A stretch of DNA of 64,000 nucleotides from JAKAWQ01 sp963840545. Its GTDB lineage: Bacteria > Pseudomonadota > Alphaproteobacteria > Acetobacterales > Acetobacteraceae. Positions 17,723-27,748 of the stretch are shown here, in pieces (positions within the stretch are counted from its first letter, which is position 1; every line of letters starts with the position of its first letter). The position numbers and the translations under genes are program-made. The notes under the pieces are model-generated. The model did no database searches, was not told the origin of the DNA, and was given only the letters and a program-made list of their open reading frames with translations. The DNA is taken from positions 620,001 through 684,000 of the forward strand of contig CAWIZE010000001.1 of NCBI GenBank assembly GCA_963840545.1, given 5' to 3'.

Positions 17723-18524
17723 TCAGTCGCAGCGGGCGGTCATGCCGCCATCGACGATAATCTCGGTGCCGGTGATGAAGCGCGCCTCGTCGGAGGCGAG
17801 GAAGAGCGCGGCGTTGGCGGTGTCGCGCCCGTCTCCCATGAAACCCAAGGGGATGCGCGCGACGCGCTGGGCGAGCAGCGCCGCGACGTCGCCGCCGGCG
17901 CGCTGGCCGGCGAGGCGCGCTTCGACCATCGGCGTGTGGAGCTGGCCGGGGACGATCGTGTTGACGCGGACCCGCTGGGGCGCGAACTCGACGGCGGTGA
18001 CCCGCGAGAACTGGATGACGCCGGCCTTGGCCGCCGCGTAGCCGACCTGGGCCGAGCCGGTCCAGCGGATGGCCGGAGCTCGAGGCGGTGTTGACGATCG
18101 CCCCCCCGCCGGCTGCGACCATCACCGGGATCACATGCTTGCAGGTGAGAAAAACGGTCTTCAGGTTGGTGTCGATCTGGCGGTCCCACGCCTCCTCGGC
18201 AAGATCGACCGCCCCGCCGCGGGCCGAGCCGCCGACATTGTTGACCAGGATGTCGATCCGCCCATAGGCGGCGCGGCAGGCCTCGACCATCGCGGCGACG
18301 GCTTCGGGGTCGAGCACGTCGCAGACGTGGGAGGTGATGGCGCCGGAGAATTCGCGGGTGCGGGCGAGGGTTTCCTCCATGGCGGCGGGATCGCGGTCCA
18401 CGGCGAAGATGCGGGCGCCCTCGCGCGCGAAGAGGACGGCGGTGGCGCGGCCATTGCCCCAGCCGGGGCCGATGCAGCCGGCGCCGGTGACGATCGCGAC
18501 CTTGCCCTCGAGCCGTCCGGCCAT
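17723..18524 (-). pseudogene. short-chain dehydrogenase/reductase, frameshifted
   Basis: An NAD(P)-dependent oxidoreductase of the SDR family. The N-terminal part has the cofactor motif (VAIVTGAGCIGPGWGNG), a D at the end of beta-2 (VDRD, suggesting NAD), and NNVGG. After NTASSS the frame shifts by one extra base at about 18073. In the next frame the catalytic YxxxK (VGYAAAKA) follows, then VNTIVPG, and the C terminus IIVDGGMTARCD ends at 17723. Total length is 3n+1, so one insertion explains it. The start at 18524 has GGAGGGGAGACA. It follows the peptidase gene by 32 bp and is likely co-transcribed. Pseudogene or sequence error. Confidence 0.83.
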
Positions 18525-18556
18525 TGTCTCCCCTCCCCGTTTCAGTTGGCCCCTCG

Positions 18557-19670
18557 TCAGTCGGCGGCGAGACGTTCGGCGAGGCGCATGAAGACCGGCA
18601 CGGCGGCGGCCAAATCGGCGATGCGGATCGATTCGCCCGGGCGGTGCGCGGCGGCGATATCGCCCGGGCCGAGGACGACGCAGGGCGCGATGCCTTGCAG
18701 CTCCGAGGCGTCGGTGCCGTAGGGCGCGGTGGTCGGCGGCCTCGCCGGTGATCTCGGCGGCGAGGCGGATGAGGGGGTGGTCGGCGGCGAGCTCGGGCGG
18801 GGCGCCCTCGTGGGCGATGGCGAGCGCGAGCCCGGCGCGGGCGGCCGCCTCGCGCACCTCGCCGACCAGCGGCGCGGGGTCGATGCTCGCGCTGTAGCGG
18901 TATTTGATGCGCGCGGTCGCCTTGGGGACGGTGACGTTGATCGCCGTGCCGTGGTTGTCGAGGATCAGGTTGAAGTCGCTGAAGGGCGGATCGTAGGCGG
19001 CGTCCTGCAGCGCGGGGTCGCGGCGGAGGCGGAGGAAGATCTCGTGCATGCGGACGAGAAAAGGAAGAAAAATCCAATTCGCGTTGCTGCCGCGGCCGGT
19101 GCTCGAATGCGCGGCCTCGCCGGTGGCGATGGCGGTGAACTCGATATGGCTGCGGTGCCCGCGGACCGGGCGGAGCCGGGTCGGCTCGGCGACGACGATG
19201 GCGGCGGGCCGGGCCTCGCGGAGCAGGGCCGAGCGGGCGGCGATGACGCGGGCACCCTCCTTCGTGGTCTCCTCGTCGGCGCTGATGAGGAGGCTGACGG
19301 GGAGCGATTCGGGCAGCGAGGCGGCGGCGACGATGATCGCGGCGAGCGGGCCCTTGAGGTCGGTGGCGCCGAGGCCGTGCAGCACGCCATCGGAATCGAG
19401 CCGGGCGCTGAAAGGGTCCTCCTGCCAGAGGGTGTCGGGCACCGTGTCCATGTGGGCGGAGAGGGCGACGCCGCCGGGGGGACCACGGTGGGCGACGAGC
19501 GAGCGCTTCGCCACACCTTGGGGATCGGTGTAGTCGAGCCGCTCGATCGTGAAGCCGGCCAGCGCCTGCTCGACGCGCTCGGCGATGGGAAGGTTGCTCA
19601 CGAAGCTCCGGCTGTCGATCGCCACCAGATCGGAGAGCAGGGCAACGATCGGGCGGGTGGGGTCAGGCAT
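18557..19670 (-). pseudogene. M20 family peptidase (ArgE/DapE-like), frameshifted
   Basis: A zinc-dependent amidohydrolase of the M20 family. Visible metal and catalytic elements are SAHMDTVPD, the bridging Asp in LGATDLKGPLAA, and the general-base glutamates in ISADEETTKEGA. The dimerisation domain follows (RGHRSHIEFTAIATGEAAHSS-type region near residue 180). Near 18735 one extra base breaks the frame; the next frame gives TTAPYGTDASEL, VLGPGDIAAAHRPGE and a stop at 18557, the normal C terminus of acetylornithine deacetylase-type proteins. Length 1114 bp is 3n+1. Upstream of and probably co-transcribed with the SDR gene; divergent from the threonine synthase-like gene. Confidence 0.83.
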
Positions 19671-19751
19671 CGGGGGCTCCGCGACGAGGGAAAGCGGCCA
19701 TGCTATCCGGGCGCGGGTGCGGGCGAGAAGGCCCGGGCGAAGAGGCGAATG

Positions 19752-20898
19752 ATGGCGGTTGCGTATGTCGATCCGGAGAGCGGGGAGAAATTTCCGATCG
19801 CGGTGCCGCGCTGGTCAGGGCCGGGGCGGCGGCCGCTGCTGCTGACGGAGCGGGCGGGGATCGGCCGGGACGAGATCGAGGGGGGCGTGCGGAGCCTCTG
19901 GCGCTACCGCGCGGCGTTCGCACTTCCCGACGCGCCGGCGATCAGCATGGGCGAAGGGATGACGCCGCTGATCGCGCGGCGGGTCGCCGGGGCCGAGGCG
20001 CTGGTGAAGTGCGAGTGGGTGATGCCCACGGGGAGCTTCAAGGATCGCGGGGCGAGCGTGATGCTCTCGGCTCTCCGCGCGCAGGGGGTGGGCGCGGTGC
20101 TCGAGGACAGCTCGGGCAATGGCGGGGCGGCGATCGCGGCCTATGCGGCGGCCGGGGGCATGGCGGCGACGATCTTGGCACCGGCGGCGACGAGCCCGGC
20201 AAAATTGCTGGCGATGCGGGCGCACGGGGCGCGGGTGGAGCTTTTTCCGGGGGATCGGCAGGCGACAGCCGCGGCGGCGCTGGACCAAGGGGAAACGAAT
20301 TCGGAAGAGATCTTTTACGCCAGCCACAACTGGCACCCCTTCTTTTTGGAAGGGCACGAAGACGCTCGCCTACGAGCTGTGGGAGGAGCTCGGGTTCCGC
20401 GCGCCGGACAATGTGATCGTCCCGTGCGGGGCGGGCTCGAACGTGCTCGGGCTGGCGATCGGGTTCGGCGAGATTGTCCGGGCCGGCGGGATTGCGCGGA
20501 TGCCACGGATCTTTGCCGCCCAGCCGGAGAATTGCGGGCCGATCGCGGCGGCGTTCGCGGCCGGGAGCGATGGGAGGGTCGAGGCAGTGGCGCGGCCGAC
20601 GATCGCCGAGGGGACGGCGATCGCCCGACCGGTGCGGTTCGGCGCGGTGCTCGGGGCTTTGCGGGGGAGCGGCGGCGGCGCGGTTGCATTGAGCGAGGCG
20701 GAGATCAAGGCGGCGACGCTGGCGCTGGCGCGGATGGGGCTTTTCGTCGAGCCCACGGCGGCGCAGCCGGCGGCGGCGTTCGGGCGGCTGATTGCGGGGG
20801 GCGTCATTGCGCCGGCGGAGACGACGGTGCTGGTGCTGACCGGCAGCGGCCTCAAGGCGGGAGCGCGGATCGCCGAAATCCTCGAGGAGGACCGATGA
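19752..20898 (+). pseudogene. threonine synthase-like PLP enzyme, frameshifted
   Basis: A pyridoxal-phosphate enzyme of the tryptophan-synthase-beta fold. The PLP lysine is in PTGSFKDRGASVML, and the phosphate loop region is SSGNGGAAIAAYAAAGG. At about 20355 an extra G in GAAGGGCACG breaks the frame; without it the protein reads NWHPFFLEGTKTLAYELWEE and continues (PCGAGSNVLGLAIGF, LVLTGSGLK) to 20898. Length is 3n+1. Starting from O-phosphohomoserine it would make threonine, but the neighbours (DSD1-type enzyme, peptidase, SDR) suggest a catabolic relative. The stop overlaps the next start (ATGA). Confidence 0.82.
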
Positions 20899-22001
20899 AC
20901 ATTGCCGAGCTGCCGACGCCGGCGCTGGTGCTCGACCGGCGGGTCCTCAAGCGCAACATCGCGGCGATGGCAGCCGCGTTGGCGCCGCATCGGGTGACGC
21001 TGCGTCCGCATATGAAGACGGCGAAATCGATCGATGTCGCGCGGCTGGTGCTCGGCGAGGCGGGGGGCAGCATCACCGTCTCGACGCTGGCGGAGGCGGA
21101 GTATTTCGCGGCGCACGGCATCGGCGACATTCTCTATGCGGTGGGCATCACGCCGGCAAAACTCGAGCAGGTGGCGAAGCTCAACGCCGCGGGGGCCGAT
21201 ATCGCGGTGCTGACGGACGATGCGGATGTGGCGGCGGCGATCCGCGCGCAAGAGCCGCGGGTGCGGGCGCTGATCGAGATCGACTGCGGCGAAGGGCGCG
21301 GGGGCGCGCTGCCCGAGGATGCAGGGCTGATGGCGATCGCCGAGGCGCTCGGGCCGAGCCTGGTCGGGGTGATGACCCATGCGGGGCATAGCTACGCGGC
21401 GCGCGGGCCGGCGGCGCTGGCGGCGATCGCCGAGGCGGAGCGGGCCGGGGTGGTGCGGGCGGCGGAGCGGCTCAGGGCGGCGGGGCTGACGGTGCCGATC
21501 GTCTCGATGGGAAGCTCGCCCACGGCGCTGGCGGCGGCCTCGTACGCGGGCATCACCGAGGTGCGGGCGGGGGTCTATATGTTCGGCGATCTCTTCCAGG
21601 CGGCGATCGGCACGCACGGGCCGGAGGATATCGCGGTGACGGTGCTGGCGAGCGTGATCGGGCGCCGGCCGGACCGGCACCAGTTCCTGATCGATGCCGG
21701 GGCGATCGCGCTTTCGAAGGACCGCAGCACCGAGGCGACGGCGGAGGATTGGGGCTTCGGGCGGGTGCGCGAGATCGGCGGCGGGGGGGCGCTGGGGACG
21801 GCGGTGGTGCGCCGCGCCTACCAGGAGCACGGGGTGGTTGCGTGCGATCCGGCGCGGCCGTTTCCGGCGCTCGCGGTGGGGGACAAGGTGAGGGTGGCGC
21901 CGAACCATGTCTGCCTGACCGCGGCGGCGCATGACCGCTATTTCGTGACCGATGACGGGGTGGCGGTGGCGGAGGTCTGGCCGCGGGTGAACGGGTGGTG
22001 A
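20895..22001 (+). CDS. DSD1-type PLP enzyme (D-threonine aldolase / D-serine dehydratase-like)
   Basis: A 368-residue fold-type III PLP enzyme. It starts with the alanine racemase-like barrel (ELPTPALVLDRRVLKRNI; LRPHMKTAKS, where the Lys is the PLP lysine) and ends with the D-serine dehydratase-like domain, including the likely metal site PNHVCLTAA. Such enzymes dehydrate D-serine or cleave D-3-hydroxy amino acids; the exact substrate cannot be told. Its ATG overlaps the stop of the threonine synthase-like gene, so they form a translationally coupled pair. Confidence 0.88.
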   Translation: MNIAELPTPALVLDRRVLKRNIAAMAAALAPHRVTLRPHMKTAKSIDVARLVLGEAGGSITVSTLAEAEYFAAHGIGDILYAVGITPAKLEQVAKLNAAGADIAVLTDDADVAAAIRAQEPRVRALIEIDCGEGRGGALPEDAGLMAIAEALGPSLVGVMTHAGHSYAARGPAALAAIAEAERAGVVRAAERLRAAGLTVPIVSMGSSPTALAAASYAGITEVRAGVYMFGDLFQAAIGTHGPEDIAVTVLASVIGRRPDRHQFLIDAGAIALSKDRSTEATAEDWGFGRVREIGGGGALGTAVVRRAYQEHGVVACDPARPFPALAVGDKVRVAPNHVCLTAAAHDRYFVTDDGVAVAEVWPRVNGW

Positions 22002-22132
22002 AACGGGTCCCAGGAACGGGATGAAACGCGTTGGATTCGCTTGCGTTTCGCGCGCCCGCGGCGAGGGGAAGCGGGCGAAGTGGGCGCACCGTCCCCCCGC
22101 CGAGAGTACGCGTTTCTTTTATTATCAAGACA

Positions 22133-22636
22133 TTATAGGCGAAGAGGCGGCACCGAAGCCGGCTTTTCGCGACCGTTTTCGACCAGATCCCGGGCCGCGT
22201 CCCGCCTCAGGGAGTCGATCAGCGGGGCGCTCTGCTCGTCCGGGGACCAGTCCCTGCCGAGGCCGCCGACGAGGGCTCCGTCGATCGGGATCCGGCGATA
22301 GATCTCGTCGCCGGCGTGCTGGGTGAACTCGACGGCGAGGTGCACGGGATCGAGGCCGAGAGCCTCCGCGCAGGCGCCCAGCAGCGCTTCGCCGAGCCGC
22401 GCGCGCTGCTCCGGCGGACGGCCGCGACGGACCTCGCAGGAGAGCACGGCGGCGGGAACGGGCGCGTCCTCGCCGCAGTGCCAGACGCCGCCCTCGCCGA
22501 GCTCGCGGAAGCAGACATCGACCAGGTCGGGCGTGGTCTGCATGATTTCGGCATAGAGCCCGCCGAGGCGGCGCGCCAGGTCGCGCTTGACCGCAAGGGG
22601 GTAACGGGCCGGCACGTCCAGATGCAGATAGGGCAT
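22133..22636 (-). CDS. tautomerase-superfamily protein
   Basis: A 167-residue protein beginning MPYLHLDVPARYP, so that after Met removal Pro-1, the catalytic base of the tautomerase superfamily, is N-terminal. It contains two beta-alpha-beta halves (first to about residue 70, second from VLSCEVRRG). The ATG at 22636 has GGAG eight bases upstream; a longer start (MRAMPY) is not preferred. It is divergent from a TetR regulator and shares with it a palindromic promoter region at 22687-22724, so regulation by that TetR protein is likely. Confidence 0.78.
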   Translation of the reverse strand: MPYLHLDVPARYPLAVKRDLARRLGGLYAEIMQTTPDLVDVCFRELGEGGVWHCGEDAPVPAAVLSCEVRRGRPPEQRARLGEALLGACAEALGLDPVHLAVEFTQHAGDEIYRRIPIDGALVGGLGRDWSPDEQSAPLIDSLRRDAARDLVENGREKPASVPPLRL

Positions 22637-22686
22637 CGCTCGCACTCCTCGATCGCGTATCCACGCAAGGGCAGCGGCCTTGCGTG

Positions 22687-22724
22687 TTGACAGTGCCCAT
22701 ATCGCAGGATATGGCCGGTGTCAA
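22687..22724. promoter_or_regulatory. face-to-face overlapping promoters with palindromic operator
   Basis: On the plus strand TTGACA (22687-22692), 17 bp, then TATGGC (22710-22715). On the minus strand TTGACA (22724-22719), 17 bp, then TATGGG (22701-22696). Each spacer includes the other's -10, and the centre is a perfect inverted repeat CCATATCGCAGGATATGG (22697-22714). This serves the TetR gene (ATG 22789) and the tautomerase gene (ATG 22636). A TetR dimer on the palindrome would block both. Confidence 0.75.
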
Positions 22725-22777
22725 CATTTGCCGATGTCGAGATTTGCCGATGTCAAGATTTGCCGATGTCAATATCT
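22714..22777 (+). repeat. four tandem 16-bp repeats carrying the minus-strand -35 box
   Basis: Four contiguous 16-bp units, consensus GCCGATGTCAAGATTT, start at 22714, 22730, 22746 and 22762. Unit 1 differs mainly in GGTGTCAAC. Each carries TGTCAA or TGTCGA, which on the minus strand reads TTGACA or TCGACA; unit 1 is the -35 of the tautomerase promoter. The array forms the 5' leader of the TetR gene. Confidence 0.85.
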
Positions 22778-22788
22778 GCGGGGCCCCG

Positions 22789-23493
<705 letters not shown>

Positions 23494-23528
23494 ATGACCG
23501 GGACCGGCCCCGGCGCACGGCGATCGGG

Positions 23529-24320
23529 TCAGGCCGGCACGCGGCCGGTCACGGCATTGGCGCGGGATGTGTAGGTGATGCGGCCCGCGGCGTCCGCAGG
23601 CAGGCGCGCGCGCAGGCGATCCTTGAACCGGGCGTTCTCGTCCGGGCTCATCTCGCGAATGGCCTGGGCCATGCTGACGGCGATCTGCACGGAGGCCCAG
23701 AAATCCGCGAAATCCTCGAAGGTGCGGGCGACGGTGATCGCGCGGGTTGCGATGTCCGCCAGGCCGGCCTCGGTCCACAGGGCACGCAGGGCGTCCATGC
23801 GCGAGACGTCCGCCCGCGGCGGCAGCATCGGCTTGCGGCCCATCTCCCGAAGCTCCTCCTGCATCGGGCCCATCGGGAATCCGCCGGGCTCCAATATGTC
23901 CCAGGCATAGGCGGAGATCGTGCCGCCGGGCTTCACGACGCGTTTCATTTCGGCAACGCCTTGCGCCGGTTCCGGAACGAAGAAGATGACCAGCGCCATG
24001 ACCGCGGCATCGAAGCTGCTGTCGCCGAAGGGCAGCGCCATGGCGTCGCCCTGCCGGAAGCGCGCGATGCCCGCGGTGTGGCGCGCGCGGGCGAAGCTGA
24101 GCTGGCCTTCGGAGGGATCGATGCCGTGGATCTCCGCCGGCGCGCAGCGCTGCACCAGAAGCTCGGTGAACGCGCCGTTGCCGCAGCCGACATCGACCCA
24201 GCGCTGGCCCGGGCCGGGGGCCAGCCAGTCGAGGAAGACATCGCCGGCGAGGCGGCTCCACACGCCCATCATGCGCTCGTAGGCCGCCCCGTCGTCGAAG
24301 CGGATCTGGTTCTCGCTCAT
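23529..24320 (-). CDS. UbiE-like class I SAM-dependent methyltransferase
   Basis: A 263-residue methyltransferase with motif I VDVGCGNGAFTELL, post-I HGIDPSEGQL, motif IV region GDAMALPFGDSSFDAAVMAL and KPGGTISAYAWD, all typical of Methyltransf_11. The substrate is unknown. AGGGG precedes the ATG at 24320. Its start lies four bases from the end of the truncated PIN-like gene, so it may have been brought next to it by the event that truncated that gene. Confidence 0.85.
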   Translation of the reverse strand: MSENQIRFDDGAAYERMMGVWSRLAGDVFLDWLAPGPGQRWVDVGCGNGAFTELLVQRCAPAEIHGIDPSEGQLSFARARHTAGIARFRQGDAMALPFGDSSFDAAVMALVIFFVPEPAQGVAEMKRVVKPGGTISAYAWDILEPGGFPMGPMQEELREMGRKPMLPPRADVSRMDALRALWTEAGLADIATRAITVARTFEDFADFWASVQIAVSMAQAIREMSPDENARFKDRLRARLPADAAGRITYTSRANAVTGRVPA

Positions 24321-24550
24321 TGGTGCCCCTTCGGTTTGTCGCGCTCGCGGGAGCCGACCGATCTTCGTGGGCGCGCGCTCATGGCGCCGCGCGCGCCGTT
24401 GAGGAGGATGCGGCGGCGCTTCAATGTGTCGACCAGAAAGTCGATCGCGGCGCGGCGGCAGTGGGGCGAGGGTTGGCGGCCGCCGTTCGAGGGGTCCGGC
24501 CGCCCGTTGGCGAGGATCGGGACGTTGGTGTCCACGACAACGCGCTTCAC
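24317..24550 (-). pseudogene. PIN-like partner of the ATPase, C-terminally truncated
   Basis: A 77-codon frame whose first ~53 residues look like the start of a PIN-like nuclease: VVVDTNVPILANG with the first catalytic Asp, then CRRAAIDFLVDTLKRRRILLNGA. After residue ~54 the sequence loses similarity (SARPRRSVGSRERDK) and stops at the neighbouring methyltransferase start. From memory, complete partners of DUF3696 ATPases are about 130-170 residues and carry further acidic residues that are absent here. GTG start overlaps the ATPase stop (GTGA), the coupled arrangement expected of a two-gene module. Confidence 0.65.
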
Positions 24551-25908
24551 TCCGCCGCATCCGGGACGCGGCCGAGGCGGGCGCGCTCGGCTTCCGCGGC
24601 TTCGCCGAAGGCATCGCCCATGAAGTGCTCCGGCCAGTTATCGATGCGCCCGAGCAGGTCCACCGCGAGCGGCGTGAGCACGGAGGCGCCACGCCGGATA
24701 TCGCAGAAGTAGAGTTTTACGTCTTTCGCGCCGATGCTCCGTTCGGCGATGCGGCGCTGGAGGCGCAGGAGCAGGTGCTCGGAGTGGCTTTCCAGGATCA
24801 CCTGCACGCGGCGGTGCGTGGCGGCGTGGATCAGGACGTCCGCCAGCGCGGCCTGGGCGAGCGGGTGGAGATGGATTTCCGGCTGCTCGAGGATCACGGT
24901 CGATCCTTCCGCGACGTAGAGCAGCAGCGTGATGACCGGCAGCACCTGGGAGACGCCGAAGCCGACGTCCGTCAGCAGCACTTCGCTGCTGTCCTCGCGG
25001 GTGAGGATTTTCGCCTGCCAGCGGTTCGATCCGGGCGCGATTTCCTCCACCGTGAAGCTGTGGATCAGGCCGAGATGCCGGAGCCAGTGGGCGACCATGC
25101 CCTGGAACGGCAGAAGCCGCGCCTTGGGCTTCAGGTTTCGCATCTCGGCGCTCTCGGTCGCGGCAAGGATGGCGTCGATCGCCTTTTCGCCTTTCCGGCC
25201 GACATCGGCCGGGCGGGAGCGCGCCCAGAGATAATCGCGCTTGGGGAAGTCGCGGAGCGGGCCGAGGTAGAAGATGCCGTCGATTGCTTTCTCGTAGGCG
25301 GCCTCGAGATCGGAGAGGAACTGCGCGTTCTGGTAGTAGGTCCGCGCCTGATCGGGAAACGCATAGCCCTTGATCGGCCCGGGCAGCCCCCAGGCGCGGC
25401 CCTGAGTGCGGACGAAGCGGAAATCGCCGGCCTCGCCGCGGTGGCTGAGTTCGAACTCGCCACCCTTGGCCCGCCGGCGGAGCGTGAATTCGTGGCCGGC
25501 GAGCCGGTAGGCGAGCCGGGTCGTCAGGGCGGCTTTGCCCTCGACGACGAGGCCCGTCTCGAGGGTGAGGGTCCGGCCGCTTGCGAGCGGCGGGCCTCCT
25601 TTGGCGGCGGAGGGGTCGGCGAGGACGAGATCTTCCGCGCGCTCGAAGGTGACGGAGGTTTCGATGCCGCGGGTTTCGTCGTGGCGGTGGATTGCGTCGC
25701 GGATGGTGCCGAGCTCGACATAGTCCCCGTTCAGCTCGAGCGAGAGCAGCCGGTCCGTCGCTTCCTTGGTCTGTTTCAGGAGGAGAAGGAACTGGAGGAT
25801 GCTGGTTTTGCCGGACGAGTTCGTGCCGAAGAGCCCCGTGATCCCGCCGCAGGGGAGGTCCACCCGCGGCCAGGACTTGAAGTTGGTGAATTGGAGCGTC
25901 TTCAGCAT
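24547..25908 (-). CDS. AAA family ATPase, SMC/RecF-like (DUF3696 type)
   Basis: A 453-residue ATPase with an N-terminal Walker A (FGTNSSGKTSILQ, residues 28-40) inside the pattern LKTLQFTNFKSW, an ABC-like signature (TDVGFGVSQVLPVI, about 318) and Walker B (VILEQPEIHLHP) with the D-loop/H-switch region VILESHSEHLLLRLQRR. This is the RecF/OLD-like AAA_15/AAA_21 class ending in a DUF3696-like tail. Such ATPases pair with small nucleases in predicted phage defence or toxin modules. Its partner, encoded downstream with GTGA overlap, is truncated. It sits next to an Mrr-type endonuclease, in a small defence-like region. Confidence 0.85.
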   Translation of the reverse strand: MLKTLQFTNFKSWPRVDLPCGGITGLFGTNSSGKTSILQFLLLLKQTKEATDRLLSLELNGDYVELGTIRDAIHRHDETRGIETSVTFERAEDLVLADPSAAKGGPPLASGRTLTLETGLVVEGKAALTTRLAYRLAGHEFTLRRRAKGGEFELSHRGEAGDFRFVRTQGRAWGLPGPIKGYAFPDQARTYYQNAQFLSDLEAAYEKAIDGIFYLGPLRDFPKRDYLWARSRPADVGRKGEKAIDAILAATESAEMRNLKPKARLLPFQGMVAHWLRHLGLIHSFTVEEIAPGSNRWQAKILTREDSSEVLLTDVGFGVSQVLPVITLLLYVAEGSTVILEQPEIHLHPLAQAALADVLIHAATHRRVQVILESHSEHLLLRLQRRIAERSIGAKDVKLYFCDIRRGASVLTPLAVDLLGRIDNWPEHFMGDAFGEAAEAERARLGRVPDAAE

Positions 25909-26143
25909 TGCGGGAGGTTATAGCAGTTCGGGGGCGCGGGCGTCCGGCTGCGGGACGGGTAGCGGGCGGGGGGGGGCCGCGGGCTGCCGGGCGTTGTAGT
26001 CCCGGCGGGGCCGCATGGGGCGGCGGAGTAGGAGGGTTAGAAATAGCCGGGCGCGTAGCGTTGGGGCGCCATTCCCGAGCGATTTCCGCGAGGACGGCGC
26101 GAGGCGTCTTGCTGAGGGTCTGGTTCTCTTTGAGGGTCACGGT

Positions 26144-27748
26144 TCACTCGCCATGAATCGGCACGTCAACCCAACCGTCGGGCATGACGATACGCGCTTC
26201 GATGCCGGCATGCTCCGCGAGTAAATGGAGTAGATTTCCTCCATCCAGTAACTCTAGCGGCTTGCCCTTTGCGAATTCAAAAGCCGCCTTGCCGTACCCG
26301 CTTGTGGTAACCAGGATTCCCTTCGAGGCGCCCTCATTCTGCACGGTACCAAAGAGGTCGCGGACGGCGCTGACCCCCACGGTGTTCTTGTAGCGCTTCG
26401 CTTGGATGACGACCTTACCCCCAAAGATGGGGCGAGGGTCGAAAGCGACACAATCCACACCTCCATCGCGAGACGGCCGAGTTTGTCGCGTGTCCAGGCC
26501 CATGGTCGCGAAGAGGTTGGTAATAAGGCCCTCGAACTCGATGGGACTGAGCTCCATCAGATTCGGACGGCGATCCAACCCCGACATGATGTCGAGGGTG
26601 GCGACGAACCGCGGGTCTACCATGTCCAGTTCGAGTAATGGCTTGACTGGCAGCAACTCAGCGGGCGCGCGAGAAACTGACGCCTTGAGCGAGCGCAGAC
26701 AGTGTTCGGGCTGAACCTGTGTCAAGTTCAAGCTACGAAAGTCATCTGCTGTGATCCTGACGGACAGCAGACAGACCCGAACGTTTTGACCCGTCGCTGG
26801 ATCAATTGTGTCCAGCATTCCGTTCAGCGTCAGGCATTCTACCGCACCGACGTGGCCGCCGCGGAAAACAGTATCGATGCCCTTGAGTGCGACTTGGCAA
26901 AGTAGGTTGGCATAAAGAGCCTTCCGTTTGGCTTCAGGGCGGGCGATCGGCTCGATGCGGTCCGCCAATTTAACGTAGCGGAACCCGGTTTCTTCGGGGA
27001 CGATCGAGAGTTCGGGCAGATCAAGGTCGATGACGAGGTGGCGAGATTCTGCCGCATAGCCCACCTCAGCAGAAACCGCGTTTGGCTCACCAACCAGGGA
27101 ACGGTCGAGGACGATCTTGAGGTAGCCGACGATCGCTGCGTGTTCTTGAGCCTCCAGGCGCCTCTGCAACTCGCGGACCAAGTCGTTGTGCCGGTCTATT
27201 TCGGATTTTCGGTCGCTCTCGGCGGCTTCAAATGCCGCAAAAGCCGCCGCTCTTGCCTGAAGGCGCTCTTTGTAAGCAGCGTCAGCTTCATCAAATCGGC
27301 GATTGGCTTCGAGAACCCGGCGTTCATGTCGCCCAGTAGCCCCAGGCAACATCCGAGCAAGGAGTGCGGGTCGCTCTGGGGCGAAGTCAGCGCGGCGGGG
27401 CGCCCAAGGCCTCCACGGCTTTTCATCGAACGTGCCGGGATTAAAGGGCTTGAGTAGGGTAGCCAACTCGACCGCGGGATTGCGAGTCAAAGCGTCAGCA
27501 AGCAGATTGCGGATCGCCTTTTCACGGTCCTCGATGGCGTGTGTCAGGTCTGCGGCTTCTTCGCTTTGGGCGGCGACGTGTAATCGGGCTGCCTCCTTTG
27601 CATCGGCTTTGGTCTGCCGTTCGGCGTTTCGGACTTCCCGGATTTGGGCAGCCGCCTGCCTGGCTTGTTCGCGTTCCCTAGCACGCTCGGCGCGAGCGAG
27701 TTCGCGAGCGATCATCCGCATGTTCGCGCCAAAGCTGCGACGGCTCAT
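26144..27748 (-). CDS. Mrr-type restriction endonuclease with coiled-coil N terminus
   Basis: A 534-residue protein. Residues about 1-80 and 150-210 are charged, helix-forming segments rich in Ala/Arg/Glu (likely coiled coil). Residues about 400-515 form an Mrr_cat PD-(D/E)xK domain: SPIEFEGLITNLF, DGGVDCVAFDPRP with the first catalytic Asp, VVIQAKRYKNTVG with the QxK, then GILVTTSGYGKAAFEFA. Mrr-type enzymes cut methylated or foreign DNA. GC content is visibly lower than the surroundings and codon use is less biased, which suggests horizontal transfer. It lies 235 bp upstream of the DUF3696-type ATPase on the same strand. No methylase gene is near, in keeping with a type IV enzyme. Confidence 0.85.
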   Translation of the reverse strand: MSRRSFGANMRMIARELARAERAREREQARQAAAQIREVRNAERQTKADAKEAARLHVAAQSEEAADLTHAIEDREKAIRNLLADALTRNPAVELATLLKPFNPGTFDEKPWRPWAPRRADFAPERPALLARMLPGATGRHERRVLEANRRFDEADAAYKERLQARAAAFAAFEAAESDRKSEIDRHNDLVRELQRRLEAQEHAAIVGYLKIVLDRSLVGEPNAVSAEVGYAAESRHLVIDLDLPELSIVPEETGFRYVKLADRIEPIARPEAKRKALYANLLCQVALKGIDTVFRGGHVGAVECLTLNGMLDTIDPATGQNVRVCLLSVRITADDFRSLNLTQVQPEHCLRSLKASVSRAPAELLPVKPLLELDMVDPRFVATLDIMSGLDRRPNLMELSPIEFEGLITNLFATMGLDTRQTRPSRDGGVDCVAFDPRPIFGGKVVIQAKRYKNTVGVSAVRDLFGTVQNEGASKGILVTTSGYGKAAFEFAKGKPLELLDGGNLLHLLAEHAGIEARIVMPDGWVDVPIHGE

